NCBI GenBank assembly: GCA_002708345.1
Contig: PANG01000094.1
Location: 1 to 8,790 of the forward strand
Origin: Planctomycetaceae bacterium
Lineage (GTDB): Bacteria > Planctomycetota > Planctomycetia > Pirellulales > Pirellulaceae
Length of the DNA: 8,790 nucleotides
Direction of reading: 5' to 3'
Made by a program: the position numbers and the translations under genes. Shown piece by piece: positions 1-6,730 of this stretch (the stretch's first letter is position 1; every line of letters begins with the position of its first letter). Below the pieces are notes generated by a model, which did no database searches, was not told the origin of the DNA, and worked only from the letters and a program-made list of their open reading frames with translations.

Positions 1-10
1 CAGCTTCCAG

Positions 11-85
11 TCGGGGTGAGAGGATTTGAACCTCCGACCTTTTGACCCCCAGTCAAACGCGCTAACCAGGCTGCGCTACACCCCG
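11..85 (-). tRNA. tRNA-Pro (anticodon GGG)
   Basis: Read on the minus strand, this 75-nt stretch folds as a complete cloverleaf. It has a 7-bp acceptor stem (CGGGGTG with CACCCCG), a GCGC/GCGC D stem, an anticodon stem TTTGA/TCAAA around the loop CTGGGGG, and a T arm GGAGG-TTCAAAT-CCTCT. The anticodon in the loop is GGG, which reads CCC and CCU proline codons. The discriminator base is A. The next bases are CTG, so the 3' CCA is not encoded and must be added after transcription. The gene is divergent from pyrF. Confidence 0.96.
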
Positions 86-116
86 CGGTGCCGACCACTG
101 TGTGCCGGCATGAATT

Positions 117-145
117 AATATCGACGAAGGTTCGCGACTTGTCCA
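117..145 (-). promoter_or_regulatory. Possible sigma70-type promoter for tRNA-Pro
   Basis: On the minus strand a TGGACA box (140-145; 5 of 6 to TTGACA) is separated by 17 bp from GATATT (117-122; 4 of 6 to TATAAT). Transcription would begin near 110, about 25 nt before the mature tRNA 5' end, a normal arrangement for a tRNA gene. The -10 box is not strong, so this is a tentative assignment. Confidence 0.33.
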
Positions 146-264
146 TGATACTCGACGACACTTTTTTCATCGCCGCGCCGATGGCTGGTGTTCGCACCCG
201 GCAGGGTTGGGTAAGATCCCAGCAGCAGACGAGTTTCAGTTTTGAGCCAGGGGAACGCTGCCTG

Positions 265-1209
265 ATGGAAAACCACTTTGCCGTACGACTTGCCGCCGCC
301 GTTCGGCGTTGTGGGAACCCGGTGCTGGTGGGCATGGATCCACGGGCTGAAAGCCTTCCGGCAGGCTTGCTTTCCGGCGACGACCGGCGACAGCCGGATC
401 GAGTGGCGGCAGCGTATGGCGATTTTTGCCGGGGAGTGATTGACGTGGTCGCACCACTGGTGGCAGTCGTCAAACCGCAGGCTGCTTTTTTCGAACAGCA
501 GGGGCCGGCCGGCATGGCGGTGCTGGCAGAGGTGATTGCCTATGCCCGCAGCCAGGGCCTGCTGGTCATCCTGGATGGCAAACGGAATGACATTGGTTCC
601 ACGGCAACGGCCTACGCGCACGCTTACCTGGGGCCGGCAGAACAGCATGGCTGGGGAGCGGATGCGCTCACGGTAAGTCCCTACCTGGGCGAGGATAGCC
701 TCGAGCCGTTTGTGGAGGTGGCCAGCGAGAACGGGGGAGGGATTTTCGTGCTCGTGAAAACCTCCAACCCGGGAGGCGGTCGTTTTCAGGACCTGGTTGC
801 CGATGGCCGGACACTCCATGCCCACGTGGGAGAACTGGTCGAGCAGCTGGCACTCCAGACGCTGCCCGGGGAAGAGACAGGATGTGCTTACGGGAGCGTG
901 GGGGCAGTTGCCGGGGCGACCTACCCGGAACAACTCGAGGAGATTCGCCAGTCGCTGCCGCACTGCTGGCTGCTGGTTCCAGGTTTCGGAGCCCAGGGAG
1001 GTGGTGCGGCGGACGTGGCGGGCGCTTTTGATGCGTCGGGGCTGGGAGCGATTGTCAACAGCTCGCGGGGAATCATCTTTGCCCACGACCGTGACCCTTA
1101 CCGGGAACAGTTCGGGGATGCTCGCTGGCAGGAGGCAGTCGAGGCGGCAACGCATGAGATGATCAGCCAGCTTCGAGATCTTACCCCGGCAGGACAGCTT
1201 TCCGAATGA
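265..1209 (+). CDS. pyrF: Orotidine 5'-phosphate decarboxylase, type 2 (PyrF)
   Basis: Decarboxylates OMP to UMP, the last step of de novo pyrimidine synthesis, in the cytoplasm. The 314-residue protein has the type-2 subfamily signatures. These are VGMDPR near the N terminus (22-27), VVKPQAAFFE (68-77) with K70, the catalytic DGKRNDIGSTATAYA block (104-118; D104, K106, D109), TVSPYLG (136-142), the phosphate-gripping PGFGAQGG (239-246) and NSSRGI (265-270). The length suits type-2 enzymes, which are longer than the E. coli form. The frame stays open upstream to 88, but the ATG at 265 is preferred: AGGGGAA lies about 9 nt upstream and the family homology begins just after it. The extra 59 residues show no domain. 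The stop overlaps the start of the next gene (ATGA), so the two are probably translationally coupled. No convincing promoter was seen in 86-264. Confidence 0.96.
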   Translation: MENHFAVRLAAAVRRCGNPVLVGMDPRAESLPAGLLSGDDRRQPDRVAAAYGDFCRGVIDVVAPLVAVVKPQAAFFEQQGPAGMAVLAEVIAYARSQGLLVILDGKRNDIGSTATAYAHAYLGPAEQHGWGADALTVSPYLGEDSLEPFVEVASENGGGIFVLVKTSNPGGGRFQDLVADGRTLHAHVGELVEQLALQTLPGEETGCAYGSVGAVAGATYPEQLEEIRQSLPHCWLLVPGFGAQGGGAADVAGAFDASGLGAIVNSSRGIIFAHDRDPYREQFGDARWQEAVEAATHEMISQLRDLTPAGQLSE

Positions 1210-1952
1210 GCAGTAGTCCCCCTGACTCCAGGCAGTCGCGGGCCCGGCGGCGGAGCGGGTTCGGCCTTGCCCTGCTGGCCCTGGTCGTCGCGGGAAGTCT
1301 CCTGCTACTCTCTTTCAACGGCACGCAGCACACGCTCGAGTGGCTGGCGGACCGCGAGACGACATTTCACCAGTTCTTCCAGCAGAAGCCGCTTTTTACC
1401 TGGCTGGCATTGTTCCTGTTTTACGTGATTGTCACCGGTGCCTCGATTCCCGGAGCCACGCTGTTGTCGCTGTTGATGGCAATGCTGCTGGGCTTCTGGC
1501 CCGCGCTCCTGCTGGTCAGCTTCGCCTCCACGCTGGGGGCCACCCTGGCAATGCTGCTGGCCCGCACGCTGTTTCGTGAATCAGTCGAGCTGAAGTGTGC
1601 TGGCCGTTATCCCACTTTCTTCCGGGGGCTCCAGGAGGATGGACCGTATTATCTTTTTGCCCTCAGGCTGAGTCCCTATGTCCCCTATTTCGTGGTCAAC
1701 CTGTTGATGGGGCTGACCAGTATGCGGATCTGGTCCTTCTGGTGGATTAGCCAGCTGGGGATGCTGCCGATGACCTGTCTTTATCTCTGGGCCGGGAGCG
1801 AGTTCCCTGGATTCGGGCAGCTTGCCGAGGAAGGGCCCGGGCAGTTGGTTTCCCCGATGCTGGGACTGGCCCTGCTGCTGGTGGCACTGGCGCCGCTGGT
1901 GATTCGCCTGGTCTTCAAGCGGCGACTGGCGGTCGACAGGGAGGCTGCTTGA
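1206..1952 (+). CDS. TVP38/TMEM64 (VTT/DedA-like) family membrane protein
   Basis: A 248-residue multi-pass inner-membrane protein. A basic N terminus (RQSRARRR) is followed by a first membrane helix at about 19-37. Further hydrophobic segments lie near 62-79, 82-118, 149-170, 176-197 and 214-236. The VTT-domain marks are visible: GATLAMLLAR (111-120), then FALRLSPYVPYFVVNLLMG (151-169), which fits the family pattern of R, P, P and N-x-x-x-G, then GMLPMTCLYLWAGSE (185-199). DedA/VTT proteins are implicated in lipid scrambling and membrane homeostasis, but the substrate here cannot be read from sequence. It starts inside the pyrF stop codon; AGGA at 1191 serves as a ribosome site 11 nt before the ATG. 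The link to pyrF looks like operon economy, not shared function. Confidence 0.88.
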   Translation: MSSSPPDSRQSRARRRSGFGLALLALVVAGSLLLLSFNGTQHTLEWLADRETTFHQFFQQKPLFTWLALFLFYVIVTGASIPGATLLSLLMAMLLGFWPALLLVSFASTLGATLAMLLARTLFRESVELKCAGRYPTFFRGLQEDGPYYLFALRLSPYVPYFVVNLLMGLTSMRIWSFWWISQLGMLPMTCLYLWAGSEFPGFGQLAEEGPGQLVSPMLGLALLLVALAPLVIRLVFKRRLAVDREAA

Positions 1953-1955
1953 TCG

Positions 1956-2414
1956 TCACTCGTCGGACGCCTTGAGCCAGGGAGTGAGCGTGGGGTCGTA
2001 CTCGCAGATTTGGTCCGCGTCGAAGTACAAGTTGATTTCCCGCTCGGCCGCCTCGGGACCATCGGAGGCGTGCACGAGGTTCATCTGGCGGCTGCTGCTG
2101 AGGTCCCCGCGAATGGTTCCCGCGGAAGCTTCCAGGCCACTGGTGGCACCCAGCATCTCGCGCACGACGCGGATTGCCTCGCGTCCCTCGATCACCATGG
2201 CGACCACCGGGGCGCCGGTGATGAAATCCTCCAGGCTCGGGTAAAAAGGTTTTTCCACGTGTTCGGCGTAATGCTCTGCCGCCAGCTCGGGCGTCACCTG
2301 CAGCATCTTCATGGCAATAATGTTCAGTCCCTTGTTTTCGAAACGTGACAGCACATGTCCCATCAGGCGACGCTGGACACAGTCAGGTTTCAGTAGGATC
2401 AAGGTGCGTTGCAT
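1956..2414 (-). CDS. ndk: Nucleoside diphosphate kinase
   Basis: Transfers the gamma phosphate from ATP to nucleoside diphosphates through a phosphohistidine, balancing NTP and dNTP pools. The 152-residue length is normal. It begins with the usual RTLILLKPDCVQR, and has the EHY-EH-KPFY region (47-58), TIRGD (100-104) and NLVHASDGPEAAEREI (112-127) with catalytic H115. Two usually conserved spots differ: the more common PGTIRGDF reads AGTIRGDL, and HGSD reads HASD. The active-site residues K9, R102, N112 and H115 are kept, so it should be active. An AGGGAG ribosome site lies 10 nt before the ATG. It has its own promoter upstream. Its stop is 3 bp from the stop of the convergent TVP38-family gene. 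Confidence 0.96.
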   Translation of the reverse strand: MQRTLILLKPDCVQRRLMGHVLSRFENKGLNIIAMKMLQVTPELAAEHYAEHVEKPFYPSLEDFITGAPVVAMVIEGREAIRVVREMLGATSGLEASAGTIRGDLSSSRQMNLVHASDGPEAAEREINLYFDADQICEYDPTLTPWLKASDE

Positions 2415-2467
2415 CGTGAAGTCACTCCCTCGTCAGGCGTTGTGCTGGCTGTCTCATCAGGCGGGGA

Positions 2468-2496
2468 ATTCTAGTAGAAATGCCGATCAGCGACAA
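2468..2496 (-). promoter_or_regulatory. Predicted sigma70-type promoter of ndk
   Basis: On the minus strand TTGTCG (2491-2496; 4 of 6) and TAGAAT (2468-2473; 5 of 6) are separated by exactly 17 bp. The predicted start near 2461 gives a leader of about 46 nt. The pair sits in the 93-bp gap between the upstream peptidase stop and ndk, so ndk can be expressed independently of the peptidase genes. Confidence 0.5.
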
Positions 2497-2507
2497 GCAA
2501 GGATAGA

Positions 2508-3740
2508 TTATTCGTCCCAGCTGGCAAGAGGTCCAACCGTTACCTGGGAGAGCGGGTCGAGAGGGAAACGCTCTAGTAGCTCCGCCACATCCTGGCAACT
2601 CACGCTGGAATAGTCGTTCACTGTCTCGGCGACGGTCCTGTAGCTCTGCCGCTGCATCCAGTTTATTCCGACGTTGAAAAGGCGATTCATCGTCCGCTCA
2701 CTTCCCAGCACCACGTGGGAACAGATCTTGTTTTGGGCCTGCTCCAGTTCCTCCTGCCGGATCCCGTCCTGCCGGAGGCGGGCCAGCATGGTATCGATGG
2801 TCTCCACGTTCTTCCGCGCCTGGTCCGGCGCACAGCAGAGATAGTTCATGAAAATGCCGGTCCCCTCGTACTCGTAGGAATCGAGCGCGGCTACTTCCGC
2901 CTGGCCACTGTCGACCAGCTCCCAGAACAGGCGGCTTCCTGATTCGTCGCCGAAGACGGTTGCCATTACGCGGGCAGCAAACCGCTCTTGATCATCTGCC
3001 GCCGGGCCCGAGGCCAGTTGCAGGACGTACTGTTGCGTTGCCGACGGCTTGTGGATCAATTCCAGGCCGCCCCCCTCACCACTGACCGGTGTGGCCCGCT
3101 GTACCTGGGCCGGTTGCCAGTCGCCGCAGAGAGCCTCCAGCTGGCAGACCAGTGCATCAAAATCAATCTTGCCGGTGGCGGCAAGTGTCATGTTCGACGG
3201 GCTGTAACGTTCCTGCCAGTAGCTGGCCATCTGGTCACGGCTGAGTGCTTCCACGCTCTCGTGGGTTCCCAGCACGCTGCGAGCCAGCGGGTGGCTGCCA
3301 AAATGCAGGGCCATCACCTTCTCCTGGGCGCCATAGGGAGGCTGGTCGTCGTACTTGGCAATCTCCTCCAGGATGACCTGCTTTTCCATGGAGAAGTCCT
3401 CCTCCCGGAGCGACGGGCGCATGATGTCCGAGAGCAGGTCGATACCCCGGGGGAGGTACTCGGGTAACATCGCCGCGTAATAGACAGTCTGTTCCTCGCT
3501 GGTGAAGGCATTACTCTGTGCACCAATATCATCCAGTTCCCGGTTCACGTCGGCCGCCGCGCGTTTTTCGGTCCCCTTGAAGACCATGTGTTCCAGGAAA
3601 TGGCTGACACCGGAGAGCGAATCGGACTCGTCACGTGAGCCGGCACGCACGAAGAACCCGGCCGCGGAGCAGCAGGCACGGGGATTGCACTCGGCGATGA
3701 TCTGCAGCCCGTTTTCAAGCTGGTGTTCACGAAACTGCAT
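2508..3740 (-). CDS. M16 family zinc peptidase, catalytic subunit
   Basis: A 410-residue insulinase/mitochondrial-processing-peptidase-like metalloprotease. The inverted zinc motif HFLEH is at 47-51 in the context GVSHFLEHMVFKGTEKR, with E50 as the catalytic base. The third ligand is probably E126 in VILEEIAKY, 75 residues after H51 as expected. The C-terminal M16 domain follows from about 180. At the place where M16 partners carry the substrate-binding R and Y, this chain reads SRLFWELVDSGQAEV (269-283), so R and Y are absent. There is no signal peptide, so it is probably cytoplasmic. The frame continues upstream to 3827, but the ATG at 3740 has GGAG 7 nt away and matches the family N terminus (REHQLENGLQII). 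It overlaps the preceding M16 gene by 14 bp, suggesting coupled translation and a heterodimer. Confidence 0.94.
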   Translation of the reverse strand: MQFREHQLENGLQIIAECNPRACCSAAGFFVRAGSRDESDSLSGVSHFLEHMVFKGTEKRAAADVNRELDDIGAQSNAFTSEEQTVYYAAMLPEYLPRGIDLLSDIMRPSLREEDFSMEKQVILEEIAKYDDQPPYGAQEKVMALHFGSHPLARSVLGTHESVEALSRDQMASYWQERYSPSNMTLAATGKIDFDALVCQLEALCGDWQPAQVQRATPVSGEGGGLELIHKPSATQQYVLQLASGPAADDQERFAARVMATVFGDESGSRLFWELVDSGQAEVAALDSYEYEGTGIFMNYLCCAPDQARKNVETIDTMLARLRQDGIRQEELEQAQNKICSHVVLGSERTMNRLFNVGINWMQRQSYRTVAETVNDYSSVSCQDVAELLERFPLDPLSQVTVGPLASWDE

Positions 3741-4971
3741 GGGAAAACTCCAGGGGCTGCTCGCCGAGCGTGACAATGCGGAAGTTATCGGGAGGATTCT
3801 CTGCCAGGAAGGTGTTGATGCTCTCACAGGTTAAATCGTCCAGCACCTTGTTGAGTTCCTCGAGCGAGTGAACTCGCTCGAGGTAATACCAGTCACTGGT
3901 CATCGATCCGCTCCGGGAGGAGCTGGATTCCTGCTGCATGATCAGGGCGCTCTTGATCCGAGCCTGGACCCGTTCCAGTTCGTCCGGCTCGATGCCCTTG
4001 CCGAGCAAGGTCAGTTGCTCGAGTGTCACGTCCAGCGTTTCCTGGGCACGCTCGCTGGTGGTGCCGGCATAGGCCATCACGCTCCCCCGGTCCTTGAGAG
4101 AGAAACAAGAGGCCTGCACGGCATAGCAGAGTCCCCGGTTTTCACGAACCTCGGTGAACAGGCGGGAACTCATGCCGTCACTTAACACGCCGATCGCACC
4201 ACGCAACTGGAAATAGTCCGGGTGAGAGTAGGGGATAGCATCGAAAGCAATGCCAATATGCGTCTGGCTGGATGGATGCGAGATGTGCAGGTCCTCTCCA
4301 GCAGTTTCTGCTGGTGAGGGAAAATGATCGGCCGGCCCCTGCCACTGGTCCAGCAGGCTGCCCACGTGATCGCGTAGCTCGTCCCACTCGATGTTTCCCG
4401 CCACGGCAAGAATCGAGCCGTCCGGGTGGTAATGAGATTGGTGAAACTGGGTGAGCTGGGGATGACCAATTATATCGATGCCCTCAAGCGTCCCCTGGCT
4501 ACTGCGGCCGAGGGGTTCGGGATAATGCTGCTGGCGAAGCGCCTGCATCAGTTGCTGGGCCGGTGCATCCTGAAGGCTCTGGATATCATGGATGCAGGCC
4601 TGTCGGCTTTCCTCGACCTGCCCGGCAGGCAAATGAGGTGTGAGTACGAGTTGCGAGTAGACCTCGAGCGCATCGCCCAGACGGGCGCGGGGCATGGCTG
4701 CACCAAAACGGGTGTGTGCCAGGGAAACTCCTGCGGAACGAACGATACCCAGGTTATCGAGACGCTCCACGAACTCGCGGCTGCTCCAGGGGCCGCAGCC
4801 CCGCTGGACCATCTCGCAGGTAAAGCCTGCCAGGCCCAGTTGATCGGCCGGATCGTGGCCACACCCGGCAGGAAGCAGCCACGTAAAGGCAGCTGATTCA
4901 ACCCAGTCCATGGGCTCGGCAAGCAGCACAAGGCCGTTCTCAAAACGGTGAACGTGAACGTGATCACTCAA
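3727..4971 (-). CDS. M16 family peptidase-like protein, non-catalytic subunit
   Basis: A 414-residue M16-fold protein that starts HRFENGLVLLAEP and covers both M16 domains. The zinc motif is gone: where HxxEH belongs the chain reads GFTCE (49-53, within GLAGFTCEMVQRG). It keeps the other functional patch, SRLFTEVRENRGLCYAV (269-285), with R276, R279 and Y283, the R/Y type of substrate-binding site. In known heterodimeric M16 enzymes (the mitochondrial processing peptidase and the Sphingomonas SPH2681/SPH2682 type), one chain supplies zinc and the other supplies this patch. It comes just before the catalytic gene and overlaps it by 14 bp. The start is a TTG at 4971 with no clear ribosome site. 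There is no ATG or GTG between it and the upstream stop at 5038, so the exact start is uncertain. Probably cytoplasmic. Confidence 0.9.
   Translation of the reverse strand: MSDHVHVHRFENGLVLLAEPMDWVESAAFTWLLPAGCGHDPADQLGLAGFTCEMVQRGCGPWSSREFVERLDNLGIVRSAGVSLAHTRFGAAMPRARLGDALEVYSQLVLTPHLPAGQVEESRQACIHDIQSLQDAPAQQLMQALRQQHYPEPLGRSSQGTLEGIDIIGHPQLTQFHQSHYHPDGSILAVAGNIEWDELRDHVGSLLDQWQGPADHFPSPAETAGEDLHISHPSSQTHIGIAFDAIPYSHPDYFQLRGAIGVLSDGMSSRLFTEVRENRGLCYAVQASCFSLKDRGSVMAYAGTTSERAQETLDVTLEQLTLLGKGIEPDELERVQARIKSALIMQQESSSSRSGSMTSDWYYLERVHSLEELNKVLDDLTCESINTFLAENPPDNFRIVTLGEQPLEFSHAVS
3858..3883. repeat. Perfect inverted repeat (12-bp arms, 2-nt spacer) inside the M16 gene
   Basis: The arm CCTCGAGCGAGT is followed by GA and then by its exact reverse complement. 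It encodes about residues 363-372 (LERVHSLEE region) of the non-catalytic M16 chain. In the mRNA it would form a long, GC-rich hairpin roughly 120 nt before the start codon of the catalytic subunit. Confidence 0.8.
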
Positions 4972-5037
4972 CTGAAGGACTCGCGAAAAAGAGGAGATGT
5001 GGGATTGAATGTTCGCCAGGAAAGGGTCAGGTGCTCT

Positions 5038-5595
5038 TCAGGCAAGGGCGACCTCGGCTGCCTTGAAGACGGTTTTGATGACCTGGAAGCCAAGCCGCTG
5101 GTACAACCGCAGGGCACCGCTGTTCTGGGCAGTGACCTCGAGCGTGGCACGGGTCAAGCCGTGCTCGCGAAATCCATCCAGGGCACGGACTAGCAGTGCG
5201 GTTCCCAGACCGGCGCCTCGATGTTCCGGTGTAATTCCGACATTCTGTACGGCCCCTCGCCCCAGCTGGTCACGAAGTCCCTGGATCGTGCCACAGAAAT
5301 CCACCTCGCCCTCGGAAGTGCGATGTTCCATTAACCAGGTGGCCTGCGGCAGGAAGTTGTCCCGCTGGGTAATCTGGTTCATCAATCGTTGGCAACCATC
5401 CCGCTCGCCCAGGCAGGGGAAGACGTTGGCGTCGATCTCGTAGCAGAAACAACGGTACTTGGTCTCGGCATGATCCTCAAGGAGCGATTCCTCCCAGGGA
5501 ATACAGCGGTAGCCTGACGGGAGCGAGGGGAGGGTTGGTGGAAGCTGGTCCAACTCCATCTCCATCCGGTATCGCTTGAAATAGGTCAGGCCCAT
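5038..5595 (-). CDS. GNAT family N-acetyltransferase
   Basis: A 185-residue protein with a GNAT acetyl-CoA-binding fold in its C-terminal half. Motif A is QNVGITPEHRGAGLGTALL (117-135), with the HRGAGLG pyrophosphate loop; motif B is LEVTAQNSGALRLYQRLGF (152-170). The N-terminal half (5-100) has a distinctive block, YFKRYRMEMEL then PW-x5-L and AETKYRCFCYEIDANVFPCLG, which I recognise only as a likely lineage-conserved region. The acceptor substrate is unknown. The frame opens at 5670, but that codon is TTG and lies upstream of a good promoter. The ATG at 5595 with AAGGA 11 nt upstream is chosen. It is followed 66 bp later by the M16 pair on the same strand, so the three may form an operon. 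Confidence 0.88.
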   Translation of the reverse strand: MGLTYFKRYRMEMELDQLPPTLPSLPSGYRCIPWEESLLEDHAETKYRCFCYEIDANVFPCLGERDGCQRLMNQITQRDNFLPQATWLMEHRTSEGEVDFCGTIQGLRDQLGRGAVQNVGITPEHRGAGLGTALLVRALDGFREHGLTRATLEVTAQNSGALRLYQRLGFQVIKTVFKAAEVALA

Positions 5596-5637
5596 GGGAA
5601 ACAAGGTCCTTGAGGGAGAAACAGGTCGAGTCCGGTT

Positions 5638-5666
5638 ATCGTAAGAGGTGACTGCAGACCGGTCAA
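5638..5666 (-). promoter_or_regulatory. Predicted sigma70-type promoter of the GNAT/M16 genes
   Basis: On the minus strand TTGACC (5661-5666; 5 of 6) is followed after 17 bp by TACGAT (5638-5643; 4 of 6). Transcription would start near 5631, about 36 nt before the GNAT ATG at 5595. This also argues against the longer frame that begins at 5670. Confidence 0.48.
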
Positions 5667-5716
5667 TCAAGGCTCTCCCGGGAGGTTGGAAATCAGGCGT
5701 GCAGAATACCGCCGGG

Positions 5717-5732
5717 AGTAAATTGGTTTACT
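5717..5732. repeat. Perfect 16-bp inverted repeat, possible operator
   Basis: AGTAAA, spacer TTGG, TTTACT. It lies in the divergent region between the GNAT gene and the outer-membrane barrel gene, 78 bp before the barrel ATG. Its size and symmetry suit a dimeric repressor or activator site, but no regulator is encoded in the window. Confidence 0.5.
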
Positions 5733-5735
5733 GTA

Positions 5736-5750
5736 TTTGGGGTGCCCAAA
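5736..5750. repeat. Perfect 15-bp inverted repeat, possible operator
   Basis: TTTGGG, spacer GTG, CCCAAA, starting 3 bp after the previous inverted repeat. The two repeats have different arm sequences, so they are not two copies of one site. I found no convincing -35/-10 pair for the barrel gene around them. The rest of the 214-bp intergenic region (5596-5809) shows only the GNAT promoter and the ribosome site at 5797. Confidence 0.45.
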
Positions 5751-5809
5751 GTGCCGATATTTCCTGTAAGCACGTCGAGATGAAATCCGGGAGTTTGGAG
5801 AGAACGGTC

Positions 5810-6724
5810 ATGGAGAAGAGATCTGGAAAGAATGCTCGCCCCGGCTGGTTATTGCTTGGTGTCTGGCTGCTGTGCCTGCTGATCTGTACGCCGGTGATGG
5901 CGGTTAACTTCCTCGACGATGAACCGGTGGAGCCGGTCCACAGGACACTCATGCAATGGAGTCAGGGGAATGGCTTTGGTGGGGGACCTGCCGACCGGGA
6001 TTCCCCCCTGATCGGCGACCGGCCGGATTTTGTCGAGTCCGCGGTCACGGTCGGTCTTGGCGTTCTGCAGCTGGAGATGGGATACACTTTTATCTATGAC
6101 AACGATGGCAGCCAGTCGGTGCGATCCCATGGATACCCAGAAGCACTTTTCCGTTACGGGGTATGGAAAGAGTGGTTTGAACTGCGATTGATGTTCAGCT
6201 TTCTCGACGAGGAGACGGTCAGTGGCGGGACCTCCTCCAGGCTTCAGGGAAGTGAGGATATCTACCTGGGTGCCAAGATCGCCATTGCGCCCCAGGAAGG
6301 GTTCCTGCCAGAGACCGGTATCATGTTCAACATGATGGTTCCTTCTGGCTCGGCCAACATCAGTGATGGGGAAGTGTTGCCGGGAGTCAGCCTGCTCTAT
6401 AGCTGGGAATTCGATAATGGCTGGGCATTGGGTGGCCAGACGCAGGGAAACCGCGCCCTGGATCCGATCTCCGGGAATGCCTACACGGAGATGTCGCAGG
6501 CGCTAAGCATAGAAACCAGTCTCAATGACAGGGTCGGTTACTATTTTGAGTGGTTCTGCCTCATCCCCAGCGGGGCGGAAACGATGAAGACGGAACACTA
6601 CCTTGATAGTGGCTTCACTTTCCTTGTCCACAACGACCTGCAACTGGATATTCGGGCAGGGATCGGCCTTGGGGATGCCGCTGCAGACTACTTCTTCGGC
6701 AGCGGCCTGATTCGGCGATTCTAA
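5810..6724 (+). CDS. Exported beta-barrel protein of the Phenol_MetA_deg / 'transporter' type
   Basis: A 304-residue protein with a clear Sec signal peptide: basic MEKRSGKNARPGW, a hydrophobic core LLLGVWLLCLLICTPV, and probable cleavage after VMA (residue 33). The mature chain contains DRPDFVESAVTVGLGVLQLEMGYTF, a pattern I associate with the family called 'transporter' or putative MetA-pathway phenol degradation (PF13557-like). It is followed by alternating polar and aromatic/hydrophobic strands. The last residue is Phe (GSGLIRRF), typical of barrels inserted into the outer membrane. The substrate is unknown and the 'phenol' name is not evidence of phenol transport. The frame opens at 5648, but the ATG at 5810 has GGAG 9 nt upstream and puts the signal peptide at the N terminus. 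It precedes the metal importer operon in the same direction by 211 bp. Confidence 0.78.
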   Translation: MEKRSGKNARPGWLLLGVWLLCLLICTPVMAVNFLDDEPVEPVHRTLMQWSQGNGFGGGPADRDSPLIGDRPDFVESAVTVGLGVLQLEMGYTFIYDNDGSQSVRSHGYPEALFRYGVWKEWFELRLMFSFLDEETVSGGTSSRLQGSEDIYLGAKIAIAPQEGFLPETGIMFNMMVPSGSANISDGEVLPGVSLLYSWEFDNGWALGGQTQGNRALDPISGNAYTEMSQALSIETSLNDRVGYYFEWFCLIPSGAETMKTEHYLDSGFTFLVHNDLQLDIRAGIGLGDAAADYFFGSGLIRRF

Positions 6725-6730
6725 AACGCC

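Noticed and set aside
187..198. GGTG-TTCG-CACC hairpin in the pyrF leader
   Set aside because: Only a 4-bp stem with no T tract or alternative partner. It is likely to be chance.
88..264. N-terminal extension of the pyrF frame by 59 residues
   Set aside because: It starts 3 bp from the tRNA gene, has no ribosome site and no domain. OMP decarboxylase homology begins just after the ATG at 265, which has a good Shine-Dalgarno sequence.
115..1155. 346-codon open frame antisense to pyrF
   Set aside because: It lies fully opposite a well-identified enzyme gene, encodes low-complexity Arg/His/Pro-rich sequence and shows no motif. It is typical of a high-GC shadow frame.
1972..2348. Plus-strand frames across ndk
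   Set aside because: They are opposite a clear NDK with catalytic His and have no domain or ribosome site.
2750..2782. Two copies of TCCTGCCGGA in the catalytic M16 gene
   Set aside because: A short direct repeat within coding sequence with no wider periodicity. It does not suggest a repeat element.
3741..3827. 29-residue upstream extension of the catalytic M16 protein
   Set aside because: It lies inside the preceding M16 gene. The ATG at 3740 has GGAG at 7 nt and matches the family N terminus.
5596..5670. 25-residue upstream extension of the GNAT protein from a TTG
   Set aside because: The TTG lies upstream of a good -35/-10 pair (5638-5666), so it would not be in the transcript. ATG 5595 has AAGGA.
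5648..5809. 54-residue upstream extension of the barrel protein
   Set aside because: It would bury the signal peptide. ATG 5810 has GGAG at 9 nt and gives a normal signal sequence.
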